Positions 36,536 to 45,509 of a stretch of DNA of 64,000 nucleotides are shown one piece after another. Made by a program: the position numbers and the translations under genes. Under the pieces are notes generated by a model. It was given only the letters and a program-made list of their open reading frames with translations, was not told where the DNA came from and searched no databases. Numbering within the stretch: position 1 is the stretch's first letter; every line of letters starts with the position of its first letter. The DNA is from Planktothricoides sp. SR001 (GTDB taxonomy: Bacteria > Cyanobacteriota > Cyanobacteriia > Cyanobacteriales > Laspinemataceae), in contig NZ_LIUQ01000015.1 of the NCBI RefSeq assembly GCF_001276715.1, positions 59,386 through 123,385 of the forward strand, in the 5' to 3' direction.

Positions 36536-37330
36536 ATGTACACAATGCGTCGTTGGTGGGGCCGGTATAGTTCCCAACTGGTTTGGGCTAGTGTTGCTCT
36601 TGGTATTGCTTTGTTTATTCGCTATACCGAGGCAAGCCCCGTTTATCAAGTTTATGAGTGGCTGTCTCGTCCGTTTCAACTGAGTGAAACTGAGCGATCG
36701 CAGCTAACAAATGCCAAAATTGTGCAATTAGAGCAAAGAGTCGCCGTTTTAGAAAAAGAAAACAACAAGCTAGAAAAGCTATTGGGTTATGTTTCCCAAG
36801 ACGCGAAAAGCTCAATTGTTGCCCCTGTAATTGGTCGCAGCGCCGATCGCTGGTGGCAACAGGTGACATTAGGTCGTGGGAGCAAACATGGGATTCGCAA
36901 AAATGATGTGGTGACCACGGAACCGGGCGTCGTGGTGGGATTAATTGAGAGCGTTACCCCAAATAGCAGTCAGGTTCTTTTGATTAGCGATCCAAGTTTT
37001 AAGGTAGGTGTGGCGGTTACACGGAGTCGCAATCTGGGCTTAATGCGCGGATCGAGAGGCTCCAAGGCGGTGATGGAGTTTTTTGATAAGTTACCCGATG
37101 TGAAACCAGGAGATGTGATTTCGACTTCTTCTCTGAGTCAACTATTTCCGGTGGGTTTACCCGTCGGCGTTGTGGAATCGCTGAACTTAAATGCCAGTCC
37201 AGCCCCTGAAGCGGTGATTAATTTATCCGCACCGATGAATGCCCTAGAGTGGGTGGTTGTTTCCCCATATGTGCAGAAATCTCCTGATTTGGTGAATGAT
37301 GCCCCTTCAACTTCAGAGGAGATCCAATGA
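36536..37330 (+). CDS. mreC: rod-shape determining protein MreC
   Basis: The 264-residue protein has one N-terminal membrane helix (about 13-31), a coiled coil (IVQLEQRVAVLEKENNKLEKLLGY) and two periplasmic beta barrels. These include GRSADRWWQQVTLGRGSKHGI and VVGLIESVTPNSSQVLLISDP, as in MreC. It links MreB to cell-wall synthases. It lies 99 bases after mreB, and mreD overlaps its stop by four bases. Confidence 0.94.
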   Translation: MYTMRRWWGRYSSQLVWASVALGIALFIRYTEASPVYQVYEWLSRPFQLSETERSQLTNAKIVQLEQRVAVLEKENNKLEKLLGYVSQDAKSSIVAPVIGRSADRWWQQVTLGRGSKHGIRKNDVVTTEPGVVVGLIESVTPNSSQVLLISDPSFKVGVAVTRSRNLGLMRGSRGSKAVMEFFDKLPDVKPGDVISTSSLSQLFPVGLPVGVVESLNLNASPAPEAVINLSAPMNALEWVVVSPYVQKSPDLVNDAPSTSEEIQ

Positions 37331-37893
37331 AAAGGTCATTAAAAATTTCATGGCTGGATTGGGTGTCTTATTTGCCAACAGAGCAACGGACGATGCTCAA
37401 CACTGGGGTGACGATTGCCTCGGTGTTTTTGTGTTTATTTTTGTTGCCGACTCGTTTGCCCGGAATGGAACTGTTGCATATTGCGCCTGACTGGCTGTTG
37501 ATTTGGATGGTGACTTGGAGTATTCAGCGAACTCCCACCCAAGCTTGTTTTATGGGAGTTATTCTGGGTTTACTACAAGATGGGATGACGGCACCTTGGC
37601 CGACTCATGCCCTGAGTTTGGCATTGGTGGGATTGCTCAGTAGTTATTTACAAAAACAGCGCTTGATTCTAGATGATTTTGTCTCGGTAGCCCTGGTGGT
37701 GTTCGGCATGGCAATTGTGGCTGAAACGGTGCTGGCTTTACAATTTGGGATAATTGGCGATCGCCCCTTGAATGATATTTGGATCGATCACCAACGAATT
37801 GCTCTGGCTTCAGCGATTTTGAGTAGTCTTTGGGCTCCAGCCATCTATTTGCCTCTGAGTCATTGGTGGAAGTTAATCAACCCAAATAATTAA
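37327..37893 (+). CDS. mreD: rod-shape determining protein MreD
   Basis: The 188-residue protein has about five membrane helices and the MreD pattern APDWLLIWMVTWSIQRTPTQ followed by a G-x-x-L-G-L-L-Q-D-G loop. It overlaps mreC by four bases and completes the mreBCD operon. Its TAA stop is the first three bases of a 12-bp tandem repeat that runs on for almost 100 bases. Confidence 0.93.
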   Translation: MKRSLKISWLDWVSYLPTEQRTMLNTGVTIASVFLCLFLLPTRLPGMELLHIAPDWLLIWMVTWSIQRTPTQACFMGVILGLLQDGMTAPWPTHALSLALVGLLSSYLQKQRLILDDFVSVALVVFGMAIVAETVLALQFGIIGDRPLNDIWIDHQRIALASAILSSLWAPAIYLPLSHWWKLINPNN

Positions 37894-37988
37894 CCGCAAT
37901 ATTAACCGCAATATTAACCGCAATATTAACCGCAATATTAACCGCAATATTAACCGCAATATTAACCGCAATATTAACCGCAATATTA
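37891..37988. repeat. 12-bp tandem repeat, eight copies, starting at the mreD stop
   Basis: TAACCGCAATAT is repeated eight times, exactly up to 37986, followed by a decayed copy. Each unit carries TAA in the mreD frame. The unit has weak internal symmetry (ATATT/AATAT) but no long hairpin. Confidence 0.97.
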
Positions 37989-38017
37989 AGCGGAATGGTT
38001 GATCGGAATCATTCATG

Positions 38018-38734
38018 TTAGGCGGATACTAGCTCGGCACATCCAATGATCGATTGGACGGCACTGAGTAAATCCGTTTTAATTTTGTCGGGATGAAATT
38101 GCTGCAAATACCAGGCACTCCGAATGCCACAAGTTAGGCCAATGGTGGGAATTTTTAGGGCTTGACCCGCAAGAATATCGGCTTCGGTATCTCCCACCAT
38201 CCAGCAGAGAGAAACGTCAGGCTGACTATATTTGGCCATTGCTTCGGCTAAGAGGTCGGTTTTGAGTTGGGCGTAGTTTTGATAGGCGGCATGGCGATCG
38301 CGTGTGCCGTAAATATCCGTAAATAATTTGGCTAATCCCGTGTTGTGCAAAATTTCTTTCACTTGTGATTGATGCCGCAACGTCACCAGCACTAACCGAT
38401 ATCCGCGAGTATGCAGCAAAGCCAGAGCCCATCTCACCCCCGGTTGCAGGGTGTCTTTCTCCAGTAAGTCCGGCTGATTGACAATCTCTTTAACTTGCTG
38501 CAAAAACAGGGGAATATATGGTTCAGTTAAACCGGATTGGCTGGCAATTTCTGCATCGGGAATCCGATCGCGCTTCATTTGCCAGAATTGGGCTTGACTG
38601 AGAACAAAGAGGTCTAAGCGATCGCCTCTTGATTGTGCGATCGCTTCAATACTCTTTAACCCTTGTTGATAAGTGGTGTAGTACCGTTCGGAAACATCAA
38701 CAATCGGACCGTCAAAGTCACAAAACACCGTCAT
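38018..38734 (-). CDS. HAD-superfamily hydrolase (phosphatase-like)
   Basis: The protein starts MTVFCDFDGPIVDVSERYY, which holds the HAD nucleophile D-F-D-G. A helical cap domain follows, then LVLVTLR (motif II) and LCWMVGDTEADILAGQAL (motif IV). It is a phosphoglycolate-phosphatase-like or beta-phosphoglucomutase-like member; the substrate is unknown. A longer frame begins at 38809 with AAGGA about ten bases before its ATG, adding 25 residues that do not look like the family. I chose the internal ATG because the first beta strand starts there, but the longer start cannot be excluded. Confidence 0.85.
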   Translation of the reverse strand: MTVFCDFDGPIVDVSERYYTTYQQGLKSIEAIAQSRGDRLDLFVLSQAQFWQMKRDRIPDAEIASQSGLTEPYIPLFLQQVKEIVNQPDLLEKDTLQPGVRWALALLHTRGYRLVLVTLRHQSQVKEILHNTGLAKLFTDIYGTRDRHAAYQNYAQLKTDLLAEAMAKYSQPDVSLCWMVGDTEADILAGQALKIPTIGLTCGIRSAWYLQQFHPDKIKTDLLSAVQSIIGCAELVSA

Positions 38735-39140
38735 AGTGTACTTACAACCAGATGCTTGTTGACTACTCCACTTTTGTCTCTGGTAGTCAAAGGCGGGATA
38801 ACCTTTCATAACTTAACGTCCTTCTGCCCAAATTTTTACATATCTTTACACTAACGAAAAACTGCACAATTGTCATCCCTAATTTTTCATGTGTCATCGG
38901 TAATTTTTCATCGGTAATTTTTCAGACCAAATCTCTGGGTTCATTTGTTCCTAATTTCGGTCATTCCCGAACAGCCAAGGGTGGTAGCATTATCAGTCTA
39001 ATAAATAAAAATAAATAAAAATCAATAAATAAAAAAGGAACAAGTTTAATCACCTGCCCCCTTTAAATTAAGAAAATTTATGTCATCTAAAAGTTATGAA
39101 AATCAAAAGATTATTCTGCGTATTCTACCTAAGCATAAGC
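38735..39140. other. non-coding spacer upstream of the HAD gene and downstream of ycf37
   Basis: No gene is supported. CATCGGTAATTTTT is repeated at about 38893-38925 and an ATAAATAAAA run lies at 38999-39035. A possible terminator for the minus-strand ycf37 is listed separately. Confidence 0.55.
39031..39066 (-). terminator. possible terminator after ycf37
   Basis: Read on the minus strand, AAAGGGGGCAGGT pairs with ACTTGTTCCTTT through a 12-pair stem with G-U pairs and one bulged G, around GATTAA. A run of T follows. The stem is imperfect. Confidence 0.45.
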
Positions 39141-39656
39141 TCATACCCGCTTACGCAGTGAACTGCTACGAATTTTAGCCGTTTCGTTATTCGGCTCATA
39201 TTTCAAAGCATTTTCATAAGCTTCTAATGCCTGAACCGTTAAAGTTTTTCGTTCATAAGAATAGCCCAAGTTATTCCAAGCAACTACATAGTCTTCTTGA
39301 AATTTTAAAGCTTGTTTATATTGGCGAATGGCTATATCATACTGTTCCAAAGCAGCATAAGCAAAGCCCAAAGCATTGTAAATTAAAGCTAAATTTTCAT
39401 TTTCTAAATCTTTGAATTTCAATGCTCTTTGAAACATTTGTACCGATTGAGAATATAGTTTTTTATCTAAATAAATGCTGCCCAATTCATAATAATCTTG
39501 TGGGCTGGCTTTATCACTATTGATTTTTTTTTGTAATTTAGATAGTTGATTTTCTAACTGGCGGGTTTTAAAGATTTGTCGGATCACAAATCCGGCAACG
39601 ATCGCCAGAAATCCTAGCAAAACTGAGAGGTAGAGAATCCCTAAAGAGTTATCCAT
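39141..39656 (-). CDS. ycf37: Ycf37-type TPR protein
   Basis: The 171-residue protein has one N-terminal membrane helix (about 6-27), a short coiled segment, and three TPRs (residues 53-86, 90-122 and 124-157) with LIYNALGFAYAALEQYDIAI and AWNNLGYSYE. This plan matches Ycf37/Pyg7, a thylakoid protein linked to photosystem I assembly or stability. The assignment rests on architecture and the M-D-N-S-L start that I recall for Ycf37; other single-span TPR proteins would be the alternative. Confidence 0.8.
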   Translation of the reverse strand: MDNSLGILYLSVLLGFLAIVAGFVIRQIFKTRQLENQLSKLQKKINSDKASPQDYYELGSIYLDKKLYSQSVQMFQRALKFKDLENENLALIYNALGFAYAALEQYDIAIRQYKQALKFQEDYVVAWNNLGYSYERKTLTVQALEAYENALKYEPNNETAKIRSSSLRKRV

Positions 39657-39855
39657 AACGGTGCAAAATAGCTGATGTATGTGTGCAATATCGGGTTGTT
39701 GGAGCCGGGGTTCTTGTGCGGGGGAGCGGGGGGGCAGAGGAGCGGGGGGGGCAGAGGAGCGGGGAAGCGGGGGAGAAGCAATAATTGATAATTAATAATT
39801 AACTATCAACAATCAACTATCAAATATCAAGAATTAATTAAAAGTTAATGATATG

Positions 39856-40716
39856 TTATTTTTCGCTTGCAGGCGGAAGCGGTAAGCCCCAGGATTTCGT
39901 GCGTGCTAAAAGCCAGCCGTCTGCTTGCAGTGCCGCGATCGCCTGATTCACTTTTGCCCGCAAGTCGGCATACTGTTGTCCTTTGGGCATCACCACGGCT
40001 AGTGGTTGGGTGCCGAGTTGCACCGGGAGCAAAGAATATTCTGGATATTCTTGCACCCAACCCGTGAGAACGCTGGCATCGCCTGCAAAAGCAGTGGCTT
40101 GACCCGCTTCTAGGAGGGAATACCCTTGTTGATAAGAATCAACGCCAACCAGTTGTGCGGCAGGAAAGTGATAGCGGATGATCGAGATCGTGCTGGAACC
40201 ATTGAGTACCGCAATCTTTTGACCGGACAAGGGACTGGACAAGCTTGGGACTCGGTTAAGTACATCAGAAACCTTTGTCTTACTGACCAACGCCGTGCCA
40301 TCTAGATAATAAGGAAGACTAAAATCGACCAACCGAGAGCGGACTCGGTTTGCCGTCACAGAGGCGATCGCCAGATCGACTTGATGGTTAAAAACCACTG
40401 ATAGCCGATTCACATTAGATACCGGCTCTAATTTCACCGCATTGGAGTCTCCCAAAAGTTCGGCTGCCAAGCGACGAGCCAAATCAATTTCTAATCCTTG
40501 TAAGGTTCCGTCAGGGCTGCGAAAACCTAGGGGTCTTAAATTATCTTTGACCGCCACAATCAGAGTTCCACGCTGCAATATTTCCGGCCACTGGGCTGTA
40601 TGCCCTGGTAATGGGAACCCTGCGAAAATTGGCGACAATACCAGACTTAAGCAGAGTCCCCAACCAAAAAACTGAGTGATTTTAGATTTCAGAGAATTTG
40701 AGATTTGCTCTGCCAA
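39856..40716 (-). CDS. periplasmic solute-binding protein (family 3, amino-acid type)
   Basis: The core reads W-P-E-I-L-Q-R-G-T-L-I-V-A-V-K followed by a DGTLQGLEIDLARRLA block, VDLAIASVTANRVRSRLVDF, then TALVSK, and later QAIAALQADGWL. This is the standard family-3 binding-protein order, for amino acids or similar. A basic stretch and a hydrophobic segment ending G-H-T-A-Q form a signal peptide. The frame is open up to 40953, but its first part translates a 12-bp tandem repeat and the antisense of rplT, so the real start is downstream. I suggest the TTG at 40716; no good Shine-Dalgarno is visible. No permease gene is adjacent. Confidence 0.8.
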   Translation of the reverse strand: MAEQISNSLKSKITQFFGWGLCLSLVLSPIFAGFPLPGHTAQWPEILQRGTLIVAVKDNLRPLGFRSPDGTLQGLEIDLARRLAAELLGDSNAVKLEPVSNVNRLSVVFNHQVDLAIASVTANRVRSRLVDFSLPYYLDGTALVSKTKVSDVLNRVPSLSSPLSGQKIAVLNGSSTISIIRYHFPAAQLVGVDSYQQGYSLLEAGQATAFAGDASVLTGWVQEYPEYSLLPVQLGTQPLAVVMPKGQQYADLRAKVNQAIAALQADGWLLARTKSWGLPLPPASEK

Positions 40717-40725
40717 ATTCTCGGT

Positions 40726-40797
40726 GACAACTAGGTGGACAACTAGGTGGACAACTAGCTGGACAACTAGCTGGACAACTAGGTGGACAACTAGGTG
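40726..40797. repeat. 12-bp tandem repeat, six copies, between rplT and the binding-protein gene
   Basis: GACAACTAGSTG is repeated six times without spacing; the variable base reads G, G, C, C, G, G along the array. It directly precedes the signal-peptide region of the binding-protein gene on the minus strand. Confidence 0.97.
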
Positions 40798-40912
40798 CCA
40801 TTGGTGCCAAAATCTAAAATTTCCGATCCGGGCGGAAATCTTGTTCGTTTGACTGTTCGTTTGACGTTGGATGCAATGTCTTGTGGGCAAACACTCTCCC
40901 TGCCAGCGATTC

Positions 40913-41269
40913 CTAAGCGCGACCTTGACCAGCCAGTTCGACCACTTTGGCAAAGGTTTCCGGATCCAATACAGCCAGGTTCGCTAACATCTTGCGATTG
41001 ATTTGAATATTGGCTTTTTTCATGTTGCCAATCAGTTGGCTGTAGCTCATACCATTTTGTCTGGATGCGGCGTTGATCCGAGCAATCCAAAGACGACGAA
41101 AATCGCGTTTCCGCTTGCGGCGATCGCGATAGGCACTTCGGAGAGCCTTCATCACCTGCTGATTAGCGGTGCGGAACAATTTCGAGTGAGAACCCCGAAA
41201 TCCTTTAGCGAGTTTAAGAATTTTGTTGCGGCGTTTACGAGCCACATTACCGCGTTTTACTCTAGTCAT
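40913..41269 (-). CDS. rplT: 50S ribosomal protein L20
   Basis: This 118-residue basic protein starts [18 protein letters not shown] and contains [20 protein letters not shown] and [11 protein letters not shown]. It matches L20 along the whole length. It lies downstream of rpmI on the same strand, 138 bases away, the usual rpmI-rplT order. infC is not in the window. Confidence 0.98.
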   Translation of the reverse strand: MTRVKRGNVARKRRNKILKLAKGFRGSHSKLFRTANQQVMKALRSAYRDRRKRKRDFRRLWIARINAASRQNGMSYSQLIGNMKKANIQINRKMLANLAVLDPETFAKVVELAGQGRA

Positions 41270-41279
41270 TGTTTTTTAG

Positions 41280-41400
41280 TTGTTAGTTAGTTATTGCAAG
41301 GGTTAACGGTTAATGGTTGACGGTTATTGATTGACGGTTATTGGTTAACGGTTATTGGTTAACGGTTAGTCGTTGATAGTTCACCATCAACACTCAACCA
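41280..41400. repeat. GGTTATTGGTTAAC-type tandem repeat between rpmI and rplT
   Basis: Units of the form GGTTAACGGTTATT recur with variation seven or more times between 41297 and 41375. In many bacteria this region carries L20 autoregulatory signals; here simple repeats fill it and no known leader structure was recognised. Confidence 0.75.
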
Positions 41401-41407
41401 TGATTTT

Positions 41408-41605
41408 TTACAAATAAGGCAGCATCAAACGCACGTTTTCGGCATCGCGCTCATCGACGACGACGACTTTAGACAGATGATTTTTCCGTTTGGTGGGTTT
41501 GTGTTGCAGTAAGTGGCTCTTGAAAGCTTTGCGACGCATAATCTTGCCACTGCCAGTTGCTCTAAAGCGCTTGGCCGCTGATTTGCGGGTTTTGAGTTTA
41601 GGCAT
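41408..41605 (-). CDS. rpmI: 50S ribosomal protein L35
   Basis: This 65-residue basic protein, [20 protein letters not shown] onward, ends in VRLMLPYL and contains [16 protein letters not shown]. All are hallmarks of L35. It is the first gene of the rpmI-rplT pair. Confidence 0.97.
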   Translation of the reverse strand: MPKLKTRKSAAKRFRATGSGKIMRRKAFKSHLLQHKPTKRKNHLSKVVVVDERDAENVRLMLPYL

Positions 41606-41740
41606 GAACTTGTTTTAATTGATTAATTCGGCACAATCGATAATTATACGATGATCGTTCCCTATTTAACAAGAGGATAATCGAGAAGTTGCGATCGCTG
41701 ATGGACGAACGCTTCGTGAACCGCCGCTTCTTTCCCCGCC

Positions 41741-44170
41741 CTAAGAAAGTATTGAACCAAGAGCGGGGATTAGCGGACAAGGTTTTTGCGGGCTGAGTGC
41801 TTCGGTTTTGCTCCAAGTCAAAGGGGCATTGACGGCGGCGGACATCCACAGCAATCGCTTGGCTCTGGTCATCGCTACATAAAGTAAGCGAAATTCTTCA
41901 CTGATTTTCAAAGTTGCCGCTTGTTTCCAGGCATCCATGACATCAGGGATGGGGACGCCGTGTAATTGAGCGCGAATTTGCGATCGGGCGACCTCAGATA
42001 AAGAAAAATCCCCCAGAAACTGGGCTTGAGGTTGCACCCGCAAACGACCAGGAATCATGTTTTCATGCAAAAACGGGATAAATACATAGTCCCAATCCAA
42101 ACCTTTCGCTTTATGCATGGTAATGATGGTGAGCTTGCCCGGTTGGGTATATAAAGATTCTGCTTCGCCCTCAGCAGAATCCACGGACTCAAAGCTTTCG
42201 GTGCTGACAATTTCGTTAAGGACTTCGATGCGGGTGGCAATTGAGTTGTCTTGGTAGCTTTGGAGGGCGACTCGTTCGGCTAATTTGTCAGCGGTGGCGA
42301 GTTCGGCCTGATTGTATCCTAACTCTAAGGCTAAGTAGGAAATTAGCTGAGATGAGGGGAGTTCGGTTTTGGCTTGCAGTAGGTTGAGACAAAATTGCCG
42401 CACTTTTTGGACTTGTGGGGTTTGTGGTGGGGTCAATGGCCCAGGATAGAGGAATTGTTCGGGGCGGCTGGCCAGGGTGTTGATATCTTGGACGGGAATG
42501 ATCCGGCGGTCTACTAAGACTCGCAAGGCATTTTTTAGGTAGTCCTGTGAATGGGGTCGGTGAACAAATTTCATTAATGCCAGGATTTCTACGGGGATAT
42601 GGGAGAGGCGATGGGCTGAAGCCACTTCATACAGTTCGATGCCATTGGCGACCAAATCTACATCAATGCCATAACTTTGAGGATTTCTGAGCACTTTGGC
42701 GATAAATTCTCCTTGGCGGTTTTCTCGGACTAAGATTGCCGCTGTCTTATCTCGATCTTGAGAATATAAACGTATAATCCGTTGACCGATTAATTCGATG
42801 GTTTGGTAAATATCTTCTGGGGTGTAAATTTCCACTCCCCCACCCGTGGCTGGCGGGTTGGCTGACCGTTGCGGATCGTCCGCTCCCACTGGTTTAATTT
42901 CCAGGGGACTAAAGGGGTTTTCGGCTTGGGCTTCTGGTTCTGCCTCTGTTACCTCTGTGCCTCTGTGGTTCATGTTTTGGTAGGGGCGCAATGGTTGCGC
43001 CCCCAATGCTTGCGCCCCCAATGCGGGCGCCTCTGTGTAATTTTGATTGACCCATTCCACCATTAAGTTGGCCCAGTCGATAATTTTCTGGGTGCTGCGA
43101 CCGGCTTGATCCATTCTCGCCCTTGTGCCCTGGGCTTCACATTCGGCGCAAAAGCGGCGAAAATAAATCGGATCGGCGGGGGTGAAGGTGCTGTTAATGG
43201 CTTGATTAGTATCTCCGACTCGGATTAAGTTGGGGGGTTTTTCTGGGGCGTCAGGATCGGACGCCAAAATTTCTAGAATTTCCGTTTGTAGAGGGGTCGA
43301 GTCTTGGGCTTCGTCTTCAAAGACGGCAAATACTTGCTGTTGCCAGTGTCGGCGGGCGGCTTCGTTTTCTAGGACTCGTTTGGCCGCAATGATCATGTCG
43401 TCATAGCTGATTAGTTCTTGCGATCGCAGTAGGGCATCGTATTCTTCATAAAGTCCGGCGGCAATGGAGAGGATTTCATAATGATCTCCGGGAATTTCTG
43501 CGGCGAGTTGGCGCAAGTCTTCAGGTAATAAACCAGAAGATTTGGCTTCGTGAATTACGGTATCAGCTAATTCCGGCAATACCTCAGTTCGCAACACGGA
43601 CTGACGCCGTAACCGTTCGGTTTCTTCTCCGTCAAATTGTTTTCCTTCGAGCAGTTTTTGATATTGCCGGGGATGGGCAATTAACCACCGTTCTACCGCT
43701 GTCCGAATTAATCGGTGACTTTTGTTGGGTGTGATTAAGGCAGAATTGTCTAAGTTTAGCCCGGATAAGTCGGGATGATGACTGGCAATATTTAAAGCTA
43801 ATCCATGCAAGGTATAAACATAAAAGCCAATTTGAGGTAAGCGTAATTTTTCCAGGGTTTGCTGGATTTTGGCTTTTATGTTGGCAGCCGCCGATCGGGT
43901 AAAAGTGACGATAATCAGGTAATTTCGCTGATGGAGTTGATGACGTGCGATCGCCAGTGCCGCTGCATCAGCCATTCCTTTGGTCTTACCTGCTCCGGGA
44001 ACCGCTGATACGGCCAATGTCCCCCCTTTCCAGTCCGCCATAGACCTTTGTCCGGGTCGCAATCCATTGTAAATACTTTGTATGATGTTTTCTCTGTCGA
44101 TTTCGATTCTAGGGGTGCTTCCCGAAGCGCCCTCTGAGATTATGGGTGAGATTATGGGTGTTTTGGTCAT
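41741..44170 (-). CDS. UvrD/Rep-family ATP-dependent helicase with a repeat-derived insertion
   Basis: The 809-residue superfamily 1 helicase has Walker A in SAVPGAGKTKGM (GAGKT at 59-63), motif Ia VTFTRSAAANIKAKI, motif II FEDEAQDSTPLQ, motif V TMHKAKGLDWDYVF and motif VI LLYVAMTRAKR. It probably unwinds DNA in repair or recombination; no nuclease domain was seen. Residues of about 378-409 read EAPALGAQALGAQPLRPYQN and MNHRGTEVTEAEPEAQ, the translation of two intergenic repeat families, and lie between the two halves of the helicase core. It diverges from the phosphatase gene. Confidence 0.92.
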   Translation of the reverse strand: MTKTPIISPIISEGASGSTPRIEIDRENIIQSIYNGLRPGQRSMADWKGGTLAVSAVPGAGKTKGMADAAALAIARHQLHQRNYLIIVTFTRSAAANIKAKIQQTLEKLRLPQIGFYVYTLHGLALNIASHHPDLSGLNLDNSALITPNKSHRLIRTAVERWLIAHPRQYQKLLEGKQFDGEETERLRRQSVLRTEVLPELADTVIHEAKSSGLLPEDLRQLAAEIPGDHYEILSIAAGLYEEYDALLRSQELISYDDMIIAAKRVLENEAARRHWQQQVFAVFEDEAQDSTPLQTEILEILASDPDAPEKPPNLIRVGDTNQAINSTFTPADPIYFRRFCAECEAQGTRARMDQAGRSTQKIIDWANLMVEWVNQNYTEAPALGAQALGAQPLRPYQNMNHRGTEVTEAEPEAQAENPFSPLEIKPVGADDPQRSANPPATGGGVEIYTPEDIYQTIELIGQRIIRLYSQDRDKTAAILVRENRQGEFIAKVLRNPQSYGIDVDLVANGIELYEVASAHRLSHIPVEILALMKFVHRPHSQDYLKNALRVLVDRRIIPVQDINTLASRPEQFLYPGPLTPPQTPQVQKVRQFCLNLLQAKTELPSSQLISYLALELGYNQAELATADKLAERVALQSYQDNSIATRIEVLNEIVSTESFESVDSAEGEAESLYTQPGKLTIITMHKAKGLDWDYVFIPFLHENMIPGRLRVQPQAQFLGDFSLSEVARSQIRAQLHGVPIPDVMDAWKQAATLKISEEFRLLYVAMTRAKRLLWMSAAVNAPLTWSKTEALSPQKPCPLIPALGSILS
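42944..43037 (-). repeat. dispersed repeats translated inside the helicase gene
   Basis: The plus strand shows CCTCTGTTACCTCTGTGCC followed by TCTGTGGTT, a member of the ACCACAGAGG family. GTAGGGGCGCAATGGTTGCG and two further CAATGCNNGCGCCCC units follow. The insertion leaves the helicase frame open. Confidence 0.85.
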
Positions 44171-44247
44171 GGGTTAATCATTTTCACCACCATTAGCTGG
44201 CTCAAATTATAATGCTATTGGGTTTTATCTGGGCTGTGAGGAAATTT

Positions 44248-44679
44248 ATGAAAAAATTACTGTTTCTTTGTACCGGCAATTACTATCGTAGTCGCTTTGC
44301 GGAACATTTGTTTAATCATTTAGCCGTCAAAGCTGGATTAGATTGGCAAGCAGATTCTCGCGGGTTGGCGTTAGAACGGGGAGTTAATAATGTTGGGCCA
44401 ATTTCTCGTTATGCGATCGCCCAATTAGCTGAATTAGGTTTGACGGTATCAGCAACAGAACGATTTCCCCTGCCCGCAAGTGATGCGGATTTTGCCACCT
44501 GCGATCGGGTGATTGCCTTGGATGAATTAGAACATCGTCCTTTAATGCGCGATCGCTTTCCTCAGTGGGAAGCCGCCGTAGAATATTGGCTAGTTCACGA
44601 TGTAGAAATTACTCCGGCAACTACTGCCTTGCCAGAAATTGCCAAACGGATTCGGCAATTAGTGGCAGAACTTAACTAA
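44248..44679 (+). CDS. low-molecular-weight phosphotyrosine-phosphatase-like protein
   Basis: The 143-residue protein begins MKKLLFLCTGNYYRSRFAE, which holds the C-x5-R active site with Cys8 and Arg14. The usual late Asp-Pro acid motif is not obvious; HDVEITPA lies in that place, so catalysis may differ. LMW phosphatases and arsenate reductases share this fold. I chose the ATG at 44248, with AGGA seven bases upstream, over an upstream ATG at 44212. It diverges from the helicase gene. Confidence 0.85.
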   Translation: MKKLLFLCTGNYYRSRFAEHLFNHLAVKAGLDWQADSRGLALERGVNNVGPISRYAIAQLAELGLTVSATERFPLPASDADFATCDRVIALDELEHRPLMRDRFPQWEAAVEYWLVHDVEITPATTALPEIAKRIRQLVAELN

Positions 44680-44866
44680 AAAAGCCGAAAAAATCAATTT
44701 ATCTGAGTAAAAAATAATTTAAATTAGGCGTAAAAATTCACAATTACTTGGAGGACATACATCCCCATCATATTTTTTTGGTTCTATTCCAATAATTTTT
44801 AATAATAAACCGACGGGCTTAAAGACATAGCAATGCCGCGTTCTGAAGGTCGTAAATTTCTTAAAG

Positions 44867-44926
44867 GCGAAGCATTCGGGCAAAATATTAGCGATATAAG
44901 TCAACATTGTTGCCCGAATGCTTCGC
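44867..44926. repeat. 17-bp perfect inverted repeat of the GCGAAGCATTC family
   Basis: GCGAAGCATTCGGGCAA (44867-44883) faces its exact complement TTGCCCGAATGCTTCGC (44910-44926) around a 26-base loop. It lies 45 bases past the last gene of the 46992-44971 operon. Confidence 0.9.
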
Positions 44927-44970
44927 TATTGCCAATATGAGATCGACCCAATTATTTTAATTTATCAGCA

Positions 44971-45507
44971 TCAATCCACACAATAAAAACCCACTCGAAG
45001 TTCTTCAACTTCTTGGATATAACAGTCAAATCCCCTGGCTTTAGCGTTCCATTGAATCGGTTCAGCATCAACCATTCCCAGAACGCGGTCAGCTTCTTCG
45101 TGATTTACCCCTGGTGCATAGCGTGTGTGACATTTTGCTTTCAGGTTATTTGCCTTCGCATAGTCCATAAATAATTTGATCGCTTCCCTTAACTCAAGCG
45201 CTGTATTATCTTTCCAAGTTCGGCCATCTTCCGTGATGACAACAGTCGCTTTGCCATTAGCGATCTGTAGATTATGCTGCTCCCAGTCAATTGTCATAAT
45301 TAACTGTGCTTTACACAGGTTGGAACTATCTAACCCGTAAACATTGACTTCACGAATCCACTGATATTCTATCCCTTTCAAAATGGAATTTTCTATTGCA
45401 TAATCAGAAAGGTCTGTTGTTCTCACAAGTGCTATCTTGACCTGTGATTTGATTATCTCGATTCTGGTGCAAGTTATTGACTTGGTATAAGTAACTGTCC
45501 TGGCCAT
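44971..45507 (-). CDS. possible bacterial HORMA-like protein, third gene of an AAA+ operon
   Basis: The 178-residue protein starts MARTVTYTKSITCTRIEIIK and continues with a helix, G-I-E-Y-Q-W-I-R-E-V-N-V-Y-G, a pair of strands (LCKAQLIMTIDWEQH) and a long helix ELREAIKLFMDYAKANN. The start Y-T-x-S-x-T-x-T-R, the order of elements and the size remind me of bacterial HORMA proteins of defence operons. This is a visual resemblance, not a proven homology. The gene begins two bases after the stop of the AAA+ gene, with GAGG about 12 bases before its ATG, so the two proteins are likely to work together. In known HORMA systems an AAA+ remodeller of the TRIP13 type is the partner. Confidence 0.4.
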   Translation of the reverse strand: MARTVTYTKSITCTRIEIIKSQVKIALVRTTDLSDYAIENSILKGIEYQWIREVNVYGLDSSNLCKAQLIMTIDWEQHNLQIANGKATVVITEDGRTWKDNTALELREAIKLFMDYAKANNLKAKCHTRYAPGVNHEEADRVLGMVDAEPIQWNAKARGFDCYIQEVEELRVGFYCVD

Positions 45508-45509
45508 TT

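Noticed and set aside
37891..37988. CRISPR array
   Set aside because: The 12-bp units are directly adjacent with no spacers and no cas gene is present in the window.
41598..41849. 83-residue ORF between the helicase and rpmI
   Set aside because: It overlaps the helicase end in another frame and has no start site or homology that I can see.
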